In this document: positions 12,362-23,574 of the stretch, in pieces
Position numbering within the stretch: the first letter of the stretch is position 1
How the letters are laid out: every line of letters starts with the position of its first letter
Assembly: GCA_013180625.2 (NCBI GenBank)
Contig: SNVD02013581.1
Span: 17,892-81,891, forward strand
Direction of reading: 5' to 3'
Source: Boswellia sacra
Lineage: Eukaryota; Streptophyta; Magnoliopsida; Sapindales; Burseraceae
Length of the DNA stretch: 64,000 nucleotides
Translations under genes and position numbers: made by a program
The notes under the pieces: generated by a model
Database searches by the model: none
What the model saw: the letters and a program-made list of their open reading frames with translations, nothing else
What the model was told of the DNA's origin: nothing

Positions 12362-12622
12362 GCCTATGCAGCTCTCTAGCTATACGTGTGAAGTGAAGAA
12401 CAAGAGATGTTATAATTATGGAGTACAAAAAAGTATTCTAATTATAACATCTATATAGGTAGCTCAGCTATTTGTTGAAAAAGTTTGACAATAGAGCATA
12501 GAAATTCAAAAAAAAATGATATAAATAAGATAACATAAATGCATAAGTCAATCGAAAGATAGGGATATAAATTAAAAAATGACAGCTACAAGACATAAAA
12601 ATTCAAAAATGATAGCACACAT

Positions 12623-13246
12623 TCATATGTATAAGTAGTTGTAACTGTGGCTCACATCTTCCTCTAGTTTTACATCTAGAAATAGCTTAAACACCTTTTA
12701 TGAGTTGGGGATATGCTTTCCATCTAATTTTCTTATAAACTGGCAAATAGGGTCATTTTGAGTCAGATTCCTGAGACTGTAATATGCATGTTGTTCTCAA
12801 AATTGTGTCCATAATTTCAAAATTTCACGCTACATAATTTCACAAGAATACGTTTCAAGAGTCAATTGGATATTATCCAAAGACTCCCTACTCAGTCCAT
12901 TCTTAATGAATTATACCTTATCCTCTCAATCGTTAGACAAAAATTTCAAGGAGTGGCAACACTGGTTACAAGTCCATCTTGCACACTTGCAACAAACTTG
13001 TAACATTTTCACTCTTCGCTTTTTGGCATAAGAGCTTTTTCCTAAACCTGGCATATGAGAGACAAAATCATCTGAAAATTCACAAGGAAATTGAACCTTC
13101 TCTTCAATTAACCATCTTAAATCAGTAGGAACACCCTTGCGCATCAACATCCTTAGACTTACTACTCAAGCTTTGTAAATTTTAAACAAATCATTTTGAG
13201 GAAAAGAGGGAAAACGTGTGTGCAAATTCGAGAGAAAGGTATTCAT
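12623..13246 (-). pseudogene. Accessory Cys-rich ORF (aORF) of element 2
   Basis: On the minus strand an ATG at 13246 begins MNTFLSNLHTRFPSFPQND, and the homologous region ends with a stop at 12623, giving 208 codons in one frame with several internal stops. The middle is open (12926-13150) and holds VPTDLRWLIEEK, HMPGLGKSSYAKKRR and the Cys cluster CCKCARWTCNQCC. Landmarks match copies at 1306-1917 and 49202-49829. The function is unknown; it resembles no domain I can name. Confidence 0.6.
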
Positions 13247-13373
13247 GTGAAGAAAATGAGAGAAAAGAAAAGAAAATAAATGCAAGGTGAGAAATAGTTT
13301 TTAGGGAACTGAAAAACCGACTTCAAAAGTCACGAAGTACTGTATCCGCGACCTGACCGGGAAAAATCAATCC

Positions 13374-14500
13374 TTAAAAATGAGCGACTAAAGTAATGGA
13401 CGCTTCATTTTGATCAAAATTTTCAAAGAATAATTTTAATTGTCGTCCATTAACTTCAAAAACATTAACTTTAAAAACATTAGCATTCTTTTGTTTCTCA
13501 ATTTCAACAACTCCATGAGAGAAAACATTTTTAACATTGAAAGGTCCAGTCCAACGAGATCGAAGTTTACCAAAAAACAAATGCAATCTCGAATCATACA
13601 AAAGAACTTTTTGTGAAGGTTCAAAAGATTTTCTAAAAATGATTTTGTCATGAAAAACCTTCATTTTTTCTTTGTTGATTTTAGAATTTTCACAAGCCTT
13701 ATTCCTGATTTCTTCAAGTTCACTCAGTTGGAGTTTACATAACTTGTAAGCATCATTCAAATTTATGTTAAATGTTTAATGGCCCCATAAGCTTTATGCC
13801 CAATTTCCACAGGCAAGTGACAAGGTTTTTCATAAACTAATCTATAAGGAGACAAACCCAATGATGTTTTGAAAGCAGTTCGGTAAGCCCAAAGTGCATC
13901 ATTAAGTCATAGAGACCAATCTTTACGGTTTGGGTTAACCGCTTTTTCTAAGATCTATTTTATCTCTCTATTAGGTAATTCAACTTGTCTACTTGTTTGT
14001 AGGTCAGAAGATGTAGAAACTCTATGGGTTATTCTATATTTCTTCATTAGAGTTTCAAATGGTTTGTTACAAAAATGTGTACCTCCATCACTAATAATAT
14101 CTTGAGAAATTCCAAATCTACATAAGATATTCTCGTTCAAGAATTTTATAACTGTTTTGTGATCATTGTTTCGACATAGAATTGCCTCGAACCATTTTGA
14201 AACATAATATACTGCAACAATAATGTACACAAAACCAAATGATGATGGAAAATGTCCCATAAAATCAATACCCCAACAGTCAAAAATTTCGACGACAAGA
14301 ATGGTATTCAGAGGCATCATGTTTCGTTTTGAAATGGATCCCAATTTTTTACAATTTTCACAAGTTTTGCAAAATGCATATGCATCTTTAAATAAGGTGG
14401 GCTAATAAAATCCACATTGCAAGATTTTAGTAGCTATTTTTTAGATGAAAAGTGTCCTCCACATGCTTTGGAATGACAAAAATTAATGACACTACTTACC
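13374..14500 (-). pseudogene. Integrase remnant of element 2
   Basis: Minus-strand integrase: the zinc-finger end (CKTCENCKKLGSISKRN near 14330-14375), the core with FDCWGIDFMG (first Asp), [15 protein letters not shown] (second Asp), and a QVELPNREI block with the third acidic residue near 13965, then the C-terminal domain ([17 protein letters not shown], 13374-13760). Shifts and stops break it around 13900-13960. The catalytic triad is still legible, unlike element 1, where the first Asp is lost. It is followed by the accessory ORF and the LOG-like gene. Confidence 0.85.
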
Positions 14501-14649
14501 TCATTGTTGGGTATCCATCTTTGAATTATTTGGTCAAGATAATATTTGAATAGATATGGATCATCCCAATAAAAATTTTTCACCTAGGTCAAAAAATTCC
14601 TTTTGTCTTGAGTAGTTGGCATTCCTCCTATTGCAAGAAAATTTACAAT

Positions 14650-15646
14650 GTTAGCAAATCAAGGTACTGTAGCAATAGAGAATAAAAATTTATCAAGAAA
14701 AGAGTCATTTATAGGTGAGGTTTCAATTGATGTCTCTGTCGTTAATCTCGACAGATGATCTGCGACAACATTTTGGGCTCCTTTCTTATCCTTTATTGTA
14801 ATGTTGAATTCTTGGAGCAAAAACCACCGTATCAATCTAGGTTTTGCATCTTGTTTAGACATTAAATATCTCATAGCTACATGATCAGTGTAAACAATCG
14901 TTGGAGAGTCAATTAAATAAGATCAAAATTTGTCCAATGCAAATACGACTACCATTAGTTCTTTTTCAGTTGTTATGTGGTTCATTTGTGCATCATTTAA
15001 AGTCCTAATTGCATAATATGTAACATCAGGCCTACCTTCTTTTCTTTGTCCTAAGACAGCACCAGCAACATAGTCACTCGTATCACACATCAATTCAAAA
15101 GGCAAGGGCCAATCAAGAGATTGCATAATTGGAGTAGTTGTTAAAAGTCCAATTAGCTTATCAAAGGCATTTTGACATTCTTGAGTCCATTTAAAAAAAG
15201 TGTCTTTTAATAAAAGGTTACAAAGAGGTTTAGATATAGCACTAAAATTTCTTATAAACCTCCTATAAAATCTAGCATGCCCTAGGAATGAATGGATCTC
15301 CTTGACTATTTTTGGTGGAGGCAAATGGAAAATCAATTCCAATTTTGCTTTATCCACTTCAATTCCCTTGGAAGACACCACATGACCTAAGACAATTCTT
15401 AAGGTAAACATATAATGACATTTTTTGCAATACAAAAAAAGACCTTTTTATTCACACCTTTTTAAGACCTTTTCTAAGTTTTTAAGACAATTATCAAAAG
15501 AATTTCCAAAGACTGTTAAATCGTCCATGAAAACTTCTAAATAATGCTCAACCATGTCACTAAAAATGCTTAACATGCATCTTCCAAAAGTGGCTAGGGC
15601 ATTACAAAGTCCAAAAAGCATCCTTCTAAATGCAAAAGTGTGGAAG
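14650..15646 (-). pseudogene. Element 2: RT palm C-terminal half and RNase H
   Basis: The minus strand from 15646 reads CPFHTFAFRRMLFGLCNAL, the active-site block VFMDDLTVFG (15505-15540), then LGHVVSSKGIEVDKAK and SFLGHARFYRRFI, and the tether FKWTQECQNAF. RNase H follows with LMCDTSDYVAGAVLGQR, and ends with [14 protein letters not shown] and VVADHLSRL (14659-14874). Stops and shifts occur near 15436 and 14900. The RT reading frame continues on the other side of the solo LTR at 17185. Confidence 0.85.
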
Positions 15647-17184
15647 GGGCATGATGAACACTTAAATATGTATATTTAATAAGAGCTTAGCTCATCATAT
15701 TGCATTAATAGTGTCATTAAATTCCTCAACTTAAGCATATTTGTAGTCTTTGCATCTTTGGAATTAACTTCCTCTTAATTTTGGTTTTGTTACAGGTTCG
15801 GTAAAATGGGCATAACTCTCTATTTATAGATCAGAATGGTGCAATTCTTAATGTTTTGGAAAGCTGATTCAATTGTCTACAAGATTGAATTTCACAAGAA
15901 TAATCAAATTCGGGCTTTTAGTGGACCAAAATTGGGCTTGAAGAGAACCCATCTACAGTCTCGGCCTAGTCTGACCAGGCCTTAGTATTTGGACCGTATC
16001 TCTCAAAATACGTATCCAAATTGTACAAATCAATATGTTCTAGAAAGTGGAGAGAAATATCTACAACTTTCATGAAGACATGTGATTAAAATTCACAACA
16101 TTTCAATGTCAAAATTGATGGTCAAACTCGGTGCCTAATGATCCCAATTGTCAAAGATATTTACAACTAATATTTGACAATTATGCCCTTGTAATTTGAC
16201 AAGTTTGCCCCTGGATGTATCTATAAATAGTGGTGCCTTGTGACCCATTAGGGCATCTTGGCCTTGGCTGGAACATTTTGGCTTTGGCTAGGATCTTGTA
16301 TTGTGTTTTGTGTGTTTATGTTATTAATGAATTTCTTTTTTTTACATTTTATTTTCTTTCTATTATAATGTCCTTCTAATTTCTCTTTTGCTAAGGTGAA
16401 AGGGTGAAACCCTTGATATGAGAATAAGGATTCTCTAACCTTAATATGTGCTTAATAATCTTAATCTTATAATGTTTATTCAATATGATTTATATTTAAT
16501 TTCTTTTTCAATCTTGACACCACTCGTAAAGTGGAGGTCTTGATCCATTGTCGACAATCATTGGCACATCAAATGCTTGGATCCTTTCTAGATGATGTAT
16601 GGTTCTTCCTTACCGACACGAATCTAGTTAGGAACCTTGATTTGTTGTAGACATATGGTGATTGGCATATTGGATGCTTGAACCCATTTACAAGAAGTGG
16701 TATAAATGTTGGTAATGAAACAAATATAATTCATATAACTAAAATAGGCTAATTATCCTTATTCGAAATATCAAGGGCGGATCCCCTAACCTTAGCCTTC
16801 ATTGTTATTGTGTTAATTCCTCTTGTAATTTAATTATTCTATTGTTTATGAACTTTTTATTTTATTTACTATGGTAGGTTATACCACCTTATGAAATTGT
16901 TCTTTAATTTACTATGGTTGGTTATACCACCTATTTCCATGGATGGTTTTACCTCCTCTTGCTTTTTGTTTTATATTTGAATGGTCGGTAATACCGCCTA
17001 CCATCTTACATATTTATTGATATTCTCTTGTTATTTCTTTGAATCATCCATATCACATTTGCTTATCTTATAATTTGTAACGCTTAAATTCCCTTCCTTG
17101 TGGATCGACCCCGGTCTTACCGGGTTTATTACTTCGACACTCCTATACTTGGGAGGCAATCCTATATTTGGATGTGTCAGGGCA
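15647..17184 (+). mobile_element. Solo LTR of family A inserted in element 2 RT
   Basis: A 1528-bp LTR (15652-17179, TGATGAACAC to GGATGTGTCA) has RT coding sequence on both sides: KTIFMCP ends at 17185 and FHTFAFRRM begins at 15646 on the minus strand. The perfect 5-bp duplication GGGCA lies at 15647-15651 and 17180-17184. No internal element sequence is attached, so it is a solo LTR left by LTR-LTR recombination. It shares an extra block (GGTTATACCACCTATTTCC near 16921) with the copy at 42934-44459, which marks a subgroup. Confidence 0.93.
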
Positions 17185-17700
17185 CATGAATATGGTCTTT
17201 TCTTGGTCTTCAAGTGCAATGGGAATTTGATAATAACCTAAGTATCCATCGAGAAAGCAGTAGTAGGAGTGTCGTGTTACTCTTTCTAAAATTTGGTCAA
17301 GGAATGGTAAGGGAAAATGGTCCTTTTTGGTGATAGCATTTAATTTTCTATAGTCAATGCACATCCTCCAACTAGATGAGACTCAAGTTGGCAATGATTC
17401 ACCCTTCGCATTTTTGACTACTGCAATGCCAGATTTCTTAGGTACTACTTATGTAAGGCTTACCCACTTACTATCTGAGATAAGGTAGACAAGTTTCACA
17501 TTAGGTAGTTTAAGAACTTCATCCCTAATGAGCTCTTTCATATGTGGATTTAATCTTCTTTAAGGTTGTTGGGATGTTTTGGCATTTTCTTCTAAATGTA
17601 TTCTGTGTACAAATCAAAGGGTTAATGCCTTTTATGTCTTTTAGCGTCCATCCGATGCCTTTTAAGCACTTCTGTCAACTTACCTTATTGCCCACTTGTG
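17185..17700 (-). pseudogene. Element 2: RT N-terminal half
   Basis: Minus-strand reading gives the RT fingers block MCIDYRKLNAITKKDHFPLP and FLDQILERV, then YYCFLDGYLGYYQIPIALEDQEKTIF up to the solo LTR. Upstream (17365-17700) a weaker reading of the pre-RT connection carries stops and shifts. The two RT halves are the same gene split by the solo LTR. Confidence 0.82.
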
Positions 17701-17849
17701 AGGGATGAGGAAATTACCACCGGATATGTTTGATTCTCCCCAAGTTATGCATATTTTAGTCCTTCAAGTAAAGGCTTCGATTCTAACTTAGGAGCTTCCT
17801 CTTCCTTGCTTTCAGTATATTTCCCTAATTCTTCGAATCGTGGTTTTGA

Positions 17850-18690
17850 GCCTTTTTCCATCACCTATGCACAATCCAGTAAATAACATATATTAGAAAG
17901 ATCAGGCTCTAGTTGCATACTTGATTCTAATGAATTGCCTAAACAGGTTTTCAAAGGGTTAGAAAAACTCAATTTTTGGATGTGGTCTTTCACAATAGTT
18001 TTAATTATATTAGCATCCTCAATTTCATCATCTTCTTCATGCGGTTGTTTGCATATATTAAAAATGTTAAGTTTCAATGTCATGTTCCAGAACAATAGCT
18101 TCATGACTTCATTCCTACAATTATTCAAAGCATTAGAGGTAGCTAAAAATGAACGCCTTAAAATGACAGGAATTGAATTACATACTTCCACTGATTGTGT
18201 GTCTAAGATAATAAAATCCACTGGGTAAATGAATTTATCGACTTATACTAACAAATATTCTACTAGTCTTCTTGGCACTTTAATTGATCTATCAGCGAGC
18301 AAAAGAGTCATAGAAGTCGGTTTTAACTCATCTAGATTGAGTTTCTGAAAAATCGAGTATGGAAGCAAATTTACACTAGCACCAAGATCAAGTAATTTTA
18401 TGATCTCCAATAATAAATAAAATTGTAGGACAACCTGAATCATTATATTTTACTGTATTATTGTTTTGAATAATAGCACTTGCTTGGCTAGAAAGGCCTT
18501 CTTTTTCACATTCAATCTTCTTTTCACAGTGCACAAATCTTTTCAAAAATTTGGCACAAGAAGGTACCTGTATGATCACATCTAGCAAGGGAATGTTGAC
18601 CTTTACCTGTTTGAAAATTTCAAAGATTTTAGAATTATGAGTTAGCTTCTTTTGTGTGGGTAATATGTGAGGAAATAGAGGCACATGTGA
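17850..18690 (-). pseudogene. Element 2: retropepsin-type aspartic protease region
   Basis: The minus strand shows LLDLGASVNLLPYSIFQKL (18360-18420), where DLG replaces the usual DTG/DSG, then LKPTSMTLLLADRSIKVPRR and downstream VILRRSFLATSNALNNCRNE (17865-18221), the protease flap and C-terminal half. Upstream, KVNIPLLDVIIQVPSCAKFLKR leads in from gag. Frame changes at about 18400 and 18235 break it. Confidence 0.8.
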
Positions 18691-18699
18691 GGATTTTGT

Positions 18700-20197
18700 T
18701 TCTTCCTCGCTAAGTGTTGGTTTCGTAACCTCTTCCTGACGTTTAGAGATCTATTCATCTTCTTTCTCGTAAGGTTTAGGTATGTGTTTTTCAACAACCT
18801 TATCATTGAAAAGGGTCATAACTGATTTGGCTTGGTCCATGTAATAACCGTTTGAACTACTCACACCTGAATTAGATTGATCTTTGCGATTTTGCAATGT
18901 ATGGGAAGGAAATTTTCTTTTTTCTTGGATGCTAAATGTAGATGCAAATTTTGCAATAGTGTTTGACAAATTTGCTAATGTTTGAGCAATTTAACTATTA
19001 AAGGTCTCTTATTTTGCAATAAATGACTGTAATGCTTCTTCAAGATCCTTCTTAGGAGGAGTAACATATGGTGCATGATCATAAGAATTCGAAAAATTTT
19101 GATGTGTTTGAAAAGGGACTTGTGAAGATTGTACATGATTGTCATTTTTTCAACTAAAATTTGGGTGATTTCTCCAACTGGGATAGTAGTTTTGTGACTA
19201 TGGATTGTGATTTGGCATTTTGAAAGTGTTTAAGGTATTGACTTGTTCATGAAGACATTCCCTAAGCGCAGGCAAAGTTGGGCACTCATTAGTAGGATGG
19301 TCATTAGCATTACAAATGTGACAGACAATTTCTTGTATAAAATTCAATTGATCACTCTTTTTCATTTCTAAAACCTTGATTTTTCTAGTTAGGGATACAT
19401 ATTTGGCTTGAAGGTCATGGTCTTTCTGAAGGTAGTAAATGTCTTTACTAGATGTCGAGGGTGGGGCTTTGCTTGGTGCCTCATAGGTGCCAGTAGTGTC
19501 CCAATTTTGGGCTTTGTCTGCTAATGAATCTAGGTAGTCAATTACTTGCTTAAAGTCTTTATCTTTAAATTATCCGTTACACATTAGCTCTACTAGTTGC
19601 CTATCTTGAGGTGTTAACCCTTCATAGAAGTGTGCAACTATTCTCATAGGTTTCAAAACCATGGTAAGGACAAGTATTACGTAATTCTTTATACCTATCC
19701 CAATATTGGTAAAGGGTTTCTCCTTGTTTTTGAGTAAAGTAAAATTGGTGATTTGCCTCTTAAGAGAATTTGTTCTATGGGAAGGGAAAAATTTTTTTAA
19801 AAAATTGTTGTTTCATCTCATCCCATGAAATGATAGAACTTGACCTCAAATTTTGTAGCAATGTTCTAGTTTTATCTTTTAAAGAGAAAGGAAAAAGCTT
19901 TAATCTAATAGTATTTATGCTACAATTTGGGTCACTGTAGGAGTTACACACCTCTTCAAAGTTTTTAAAGTGTGAATAGGGGTTCTCTATATCAAGGCCA
20001 CGAAAGATGAGCAAAAGTTGAATGAAACTCGGATTGAAATTGAAATGGATTGCATCAAGAGGAGAAACTACACAAGATGGTGCACTAGTCCTTATCAGAT
20101 TCATGTAATCTCTAAGGGTTCTTGGTTCGTTTTGATCATTTTGTTGGGAACGATTGTCCCCTTCATTTGTGAACCTTTGCACTTGATTCTCAGCCAT
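18700..20197 (-). pseudogene. Element 2: gag
   Basis: An ATG at 20197 begins MAENQVQRF, then RTLRDYMNLIRTSAPSC, FRGLDIENPYSHFKNFEEVC, RLKLFPFSLKDKTRTLLQNL and ISWDEMKQQFFKKIFP, the retrotransposon gag core. After a shift near 19780 the rest (CHICNANDHPTNECPT-like zinc-finger area near 19260-19330, an LQAFIAK-like segment near 19030) is only partly readable. Wording is that of plant Athila/Tat gag. It would form the cytoplasmic particle; it is broken here. Confidence 0.8.
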
Positions 20198-20372
20198 GTT
20201 TTCTAGGGAAGATGATGTTTTTCTAACATGTCTACCACTAGATGTGCATGGCCAAATTTTCATGCAATTTTAAAAGAGAGAAGAAAAGAAAAAGATGAGC
20301 ACACAATAAAAAAATTATGATCTAAAATGAGAAAAAGGAATACTTGCAATTTTGCACACCAAATTTTACCTT

Positions 20373-20389
20373 CCCTGGCAATGACGCCA
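20373..20389 (-). promoter_or_regulatory. Primer binding site of element 2 (tRNA-Asp type, worn)
   Basis: Just inside the 5' LTR the minus strand reads TGGCGTCATTGCCAGGG, three differences from TGGCGCCGTTGCCGGGG, the complement of a plant tRNA-Asp 3' end and the primer site typical of Athila/Tat elements. Confidence 0.75.
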
Positions 20390-20395
20390 AAAACT

Positions 20396-21935
20396 TGACA
20401 CATCCAAAAAAGATTATCTCCCAAGTATAGAAACGTCGAAATAATAAACCCGACAAGACCAGGGTCGATCCATAGGGAAGGGGATTTAACAGTACAAACT
20501 ATAGAATGAGAGAATAAGATACGAATAAATAATAAGATTCTATTAACAAATAAAATTAAAGATGGCAGGCAGTACAACTGATCATTCAAATGGAAAACAA
20601 AAATAAGAGGCGGTAAAACTGACCATAGGTGGTAAAACCTATCATAGCAAATGAAAGAACAATTTTATAAACAATAAACGAAATACGCAAGTAAGATAAA
20701 TTAACACAATAACAATAAAAGCTAAGGTTAGGGGATCCGCCATTGATATATCAAATAAGGATAAACAACCCGATTATAACTCAATTGAAATCCACACATT
20801 AAGGAGGTTCCAATCAGAAGGTATATCATTTAAGCCCATTTTAGTTATATGAATTATATTTGTTTCATTACCAATATTTATACCACTTCTTGTGAATGGG
20901 TTCAAGCATCCAATGTGTCAATCACCATATGTCTACAACAAATCAAGGTTCCTAACTAGATTTGTGCTTGATTTGTGTCGGTAAGGAAGAACTATACGAC
21001 ATCTAGAAAGGATCCAAGCTTTTGATGTGCCAAAGATTGTCTACAATGGATCAAGACCTCCACTTTACAAGTGATGTCAAGATTAATTAAGAAAATAAAT
21101 ATAAATCATATAAAATAAACAACAAAAGATTATGATTATTAAGCATATATGAAAGGGTTATAATATCCTTATTCTCATATCAAGGGTTTCACCATTTCAC
21201 CTTAGCAAAAGAGAATTTAGCAAGACATTATGAAAGAAAGAAAACAAATTGCAAGAAAAAGAATATTTATTAATAACATTAAAAGAACAAAACATGAAAG
21301 AGAAAACATAATAATAAGATATCCTAGCCAGAGCTAAGATGCCCTAATGGGTTACAATGCACCTCTATTTATAAATACATTTGGGAGCAAACTTGTGAAA
21401 TTACAAGAGGACAATTATAAAATATCTTGTTGACAATTTGGATTATCATGTGCACCAATTTTGACCATCGATTTCAGCATCAAATTTTTTAGAATTTTGA
21501 TCACATGTCTTCATTAAAGCTGTAGATATTTCTCTCAGCATTCTAGAACATCTTGATTCATACAATTTAGATATGTATATCAAGAGATATGGTCAAAATA
21601 CGGAGGCATCGTTAGGCTAGGTCGAAACTACAGATAGGTTCACTTCAAGCCCATTTTTGGTCAACTAAAAGCCCTAATTTTATGATGGTTGTGAAATACA
21701 ATCTCGTAGATGATTTCATTAGATTTCCAACAAATCAAGATTTGTACCATTCTAATCTATAAATAGAATGTTATACCTATCTTACCGAACCTGTAACAAA
21801 AGCTAAAATTAATATGAAGCTAATTCAAAAGATGCAAAGACTCCAAATATGCTTAAGTTGAGGAATTTGATGATGCTCTTAGTGCAATATGATGAATTAA
21901 GCTCTTGTTAAACATACACATTTAAGTGTTCATCA
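20396..21935 (-). repeat. 5' LTR of element 2 (family A, copy d)
   Basis: This 1540-bp copy reads TGACACATCC to GTGTTCATCA on the plus strand. It pairs with 8879-10399; GGCAC at 21936-21940 is the right target duplication. Near 20957-20976 it has a small internal duplication (GATTTGTGCTTGATTTGTGT) not seen in copy b. Confidence 0.9.
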
Positions 21936-23574
21936 GGCACTCATTGATGTAGGCTTCTTGTTGACAAATGTTTCTTCATCTTCAACCCCAACTTCTTCTT
22001 CATCATCTTTTTCTTGTTCCTGTTCCTCGTGGTCATTGAGGCATACAAACTTAGGTTCCACGCTTTGCTTAACCCCTTTCATAGTAGTGTTATTCCATCC
22101 ACCCTTCTTTGTGAAAATCTGGGCTACTGAAGGAAAGGGCTCTTGTTCTATCCTCTTAATGATCACCTTAGTCTCTTCTTCCTTGGGTTCTTCTACCTTG
22201 GATTTCTTCTTCATGGCCACCTTTCTAACGGACCTTTCTTGTTGCTCAAGCCTAGACTTCTCCCTTCGCTTGGCTCCCTCGGCCCTGCTCGATCCTCCCT
22301 TTTCTTCAAAAGAGTTAATGACTTGCTCCTTAGTCAAGCCCGACCTAATCATGTTAGTCATTAGAGGAGGTACCCAGTTGTAGTTAAGTAGTGGATTGCT
22401 TCTTCTATTGGGCTCTTCCAGCTTTAGATCAAGAATCCGATCTTTGTCGATCAAGTCTTGAATCTCATGATGAAGACAAGTGCAATCATCGGTCTTATGA
22501 CTGGTCATTTAATGGAATTTCCACTTCTCATGATGCCTCCAATTCCTTCGTAGTGGGTTTAGAAGCTCTCCAAGCAGCAATGGCTGCAAAACCCCTTCAA
22601 CTTTCAAACAAGCAAAGATCTTCAACAATGGCCTTCCAAAGCGACTAAACTTCCTTTGTTGAGCCACTGCCTTCACTTCAACATTTTTTGTGCTAGACCC
22701 ACTAACATTATGGCATTGCCCCTGATTTCTTCGAGGGTAGTTGTTGTTACCTCTTTTCTAGGTAGCCCCGAAATCTTCTATTTAGATGCCTGAATCATAC
22801 AAATCTTTGAATGTTTTGATTGAAAAGCTTGCAAGCTTATCTCTAATGAAAGAATGTGCCTTACTGATCACCATACGGACGTAGTCTTTTTTCGCAGGCC
22901 TCGTGGTCATCTTAGCAGCTTTGGCCCTCCAACGGACCAAGTACTCCGAAAAAGTCTCATTGGGCTTTTGGCAAGTCGTCTCCAAATCCCTCAAGGTTAC
23001 CCCCAGTTGGGTATTGTAGCGATATTGATCCATGGACTGCTCAGATAACTCCTCCCAATCTTCTCAAACTCTTTTGGGAAGGTCATGATACCACACTATC
23101 ACATGATCTTTTAAGGATAATATGAAGTACTTCAAAATATACTTCTTCATCAAATGAGTGATGGCCATAACAGTAGCATGCTATCTCAAATGAGTCTTTG
23201 GGTTGCCCTCTCCATTGAACTTGGAAAAATTTGGCATGCAGAACTTCAGGGGCAAATCACTCTCCAAGTAGTAGGATATCATCTAGGTCTTCAACCCCTT
23301 TCAACTCCTTCTTCTTTAAATAAGATTGAACCTTCTCCATATCCTTGGCCAATTGCTTAACTGATTCATGTTCATCTTGGATGGCTGGACTTTTCCCCCT
23401 ATCTTTGCCTTGGCTAGTCCCACCCTCATAACTATCATTACCTTCAAGCAGTGACTGATTTGTACGATTAGGCCCATTTTGTAGGGTTACTATAAGTTGG
23501 GCCTATTATTGTTGGATGGCAGTGATGTCAGCCCGTATTTGAGTCATCTCAGTATTGTTGTTTGGTGCAGCCAT
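21936..23574 (-). pseudogene. Element H: gag, N-terminal part
   Basis: From an ATG at 23574 the minus strand reads MAAPNNNTEMTQIRADITA, then broken frames to the gag core (22782-23033: MDQYRYNTQLGVTLRDLE, ETFSEYLVRWRAKAAKM, then FKDLYDSGI). The zinc-finger region HKTDDCTCLHHEIQDLIDK (22450-22508) and an acidic tail run to 21936, where element 2 interrupts. The open stretch 21933-22508 is the longest surviving piece. With 5661-8878 this forms one disrupted minus-strand element. Confidence 0.8.

Larger units (their letters stand above)
8874..21940 (-). mobile_element. Element 2: full-length Athila/Tat-like LTR retrotransposon carrying a LOG-like gene
   Basis: The element proper spans 8879-21935 (about 13.1 kb, including a 1.5-kb solo LTR inserted in RT). 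The perfect 5-bp target duplication GGCAC flanks it. In its own sense (minus) the order is 5' LTR 20396-21935, primer site, gag, protease, RT, RNase H, integrase, accessory ORF, LOG-like gene, 3' UTR, polypurine tract, 3' LTR 8879-10399. Gag wording (RTLRDYMN, KDKTRTLLQNLR), a tRNA-Asp-like primer site and long LTRs fit the Athila/Tat clade. All coding parts carry stops or shifts, so it cannot move by itself. It inserted into gag of element H. Confidence 0.9.

Noticed and set aside
21958..22383. 141-codon plus-strand frame, Ser-rich
   Set aside because: Opposite-strand shadow of the acidic gag tail of element H.
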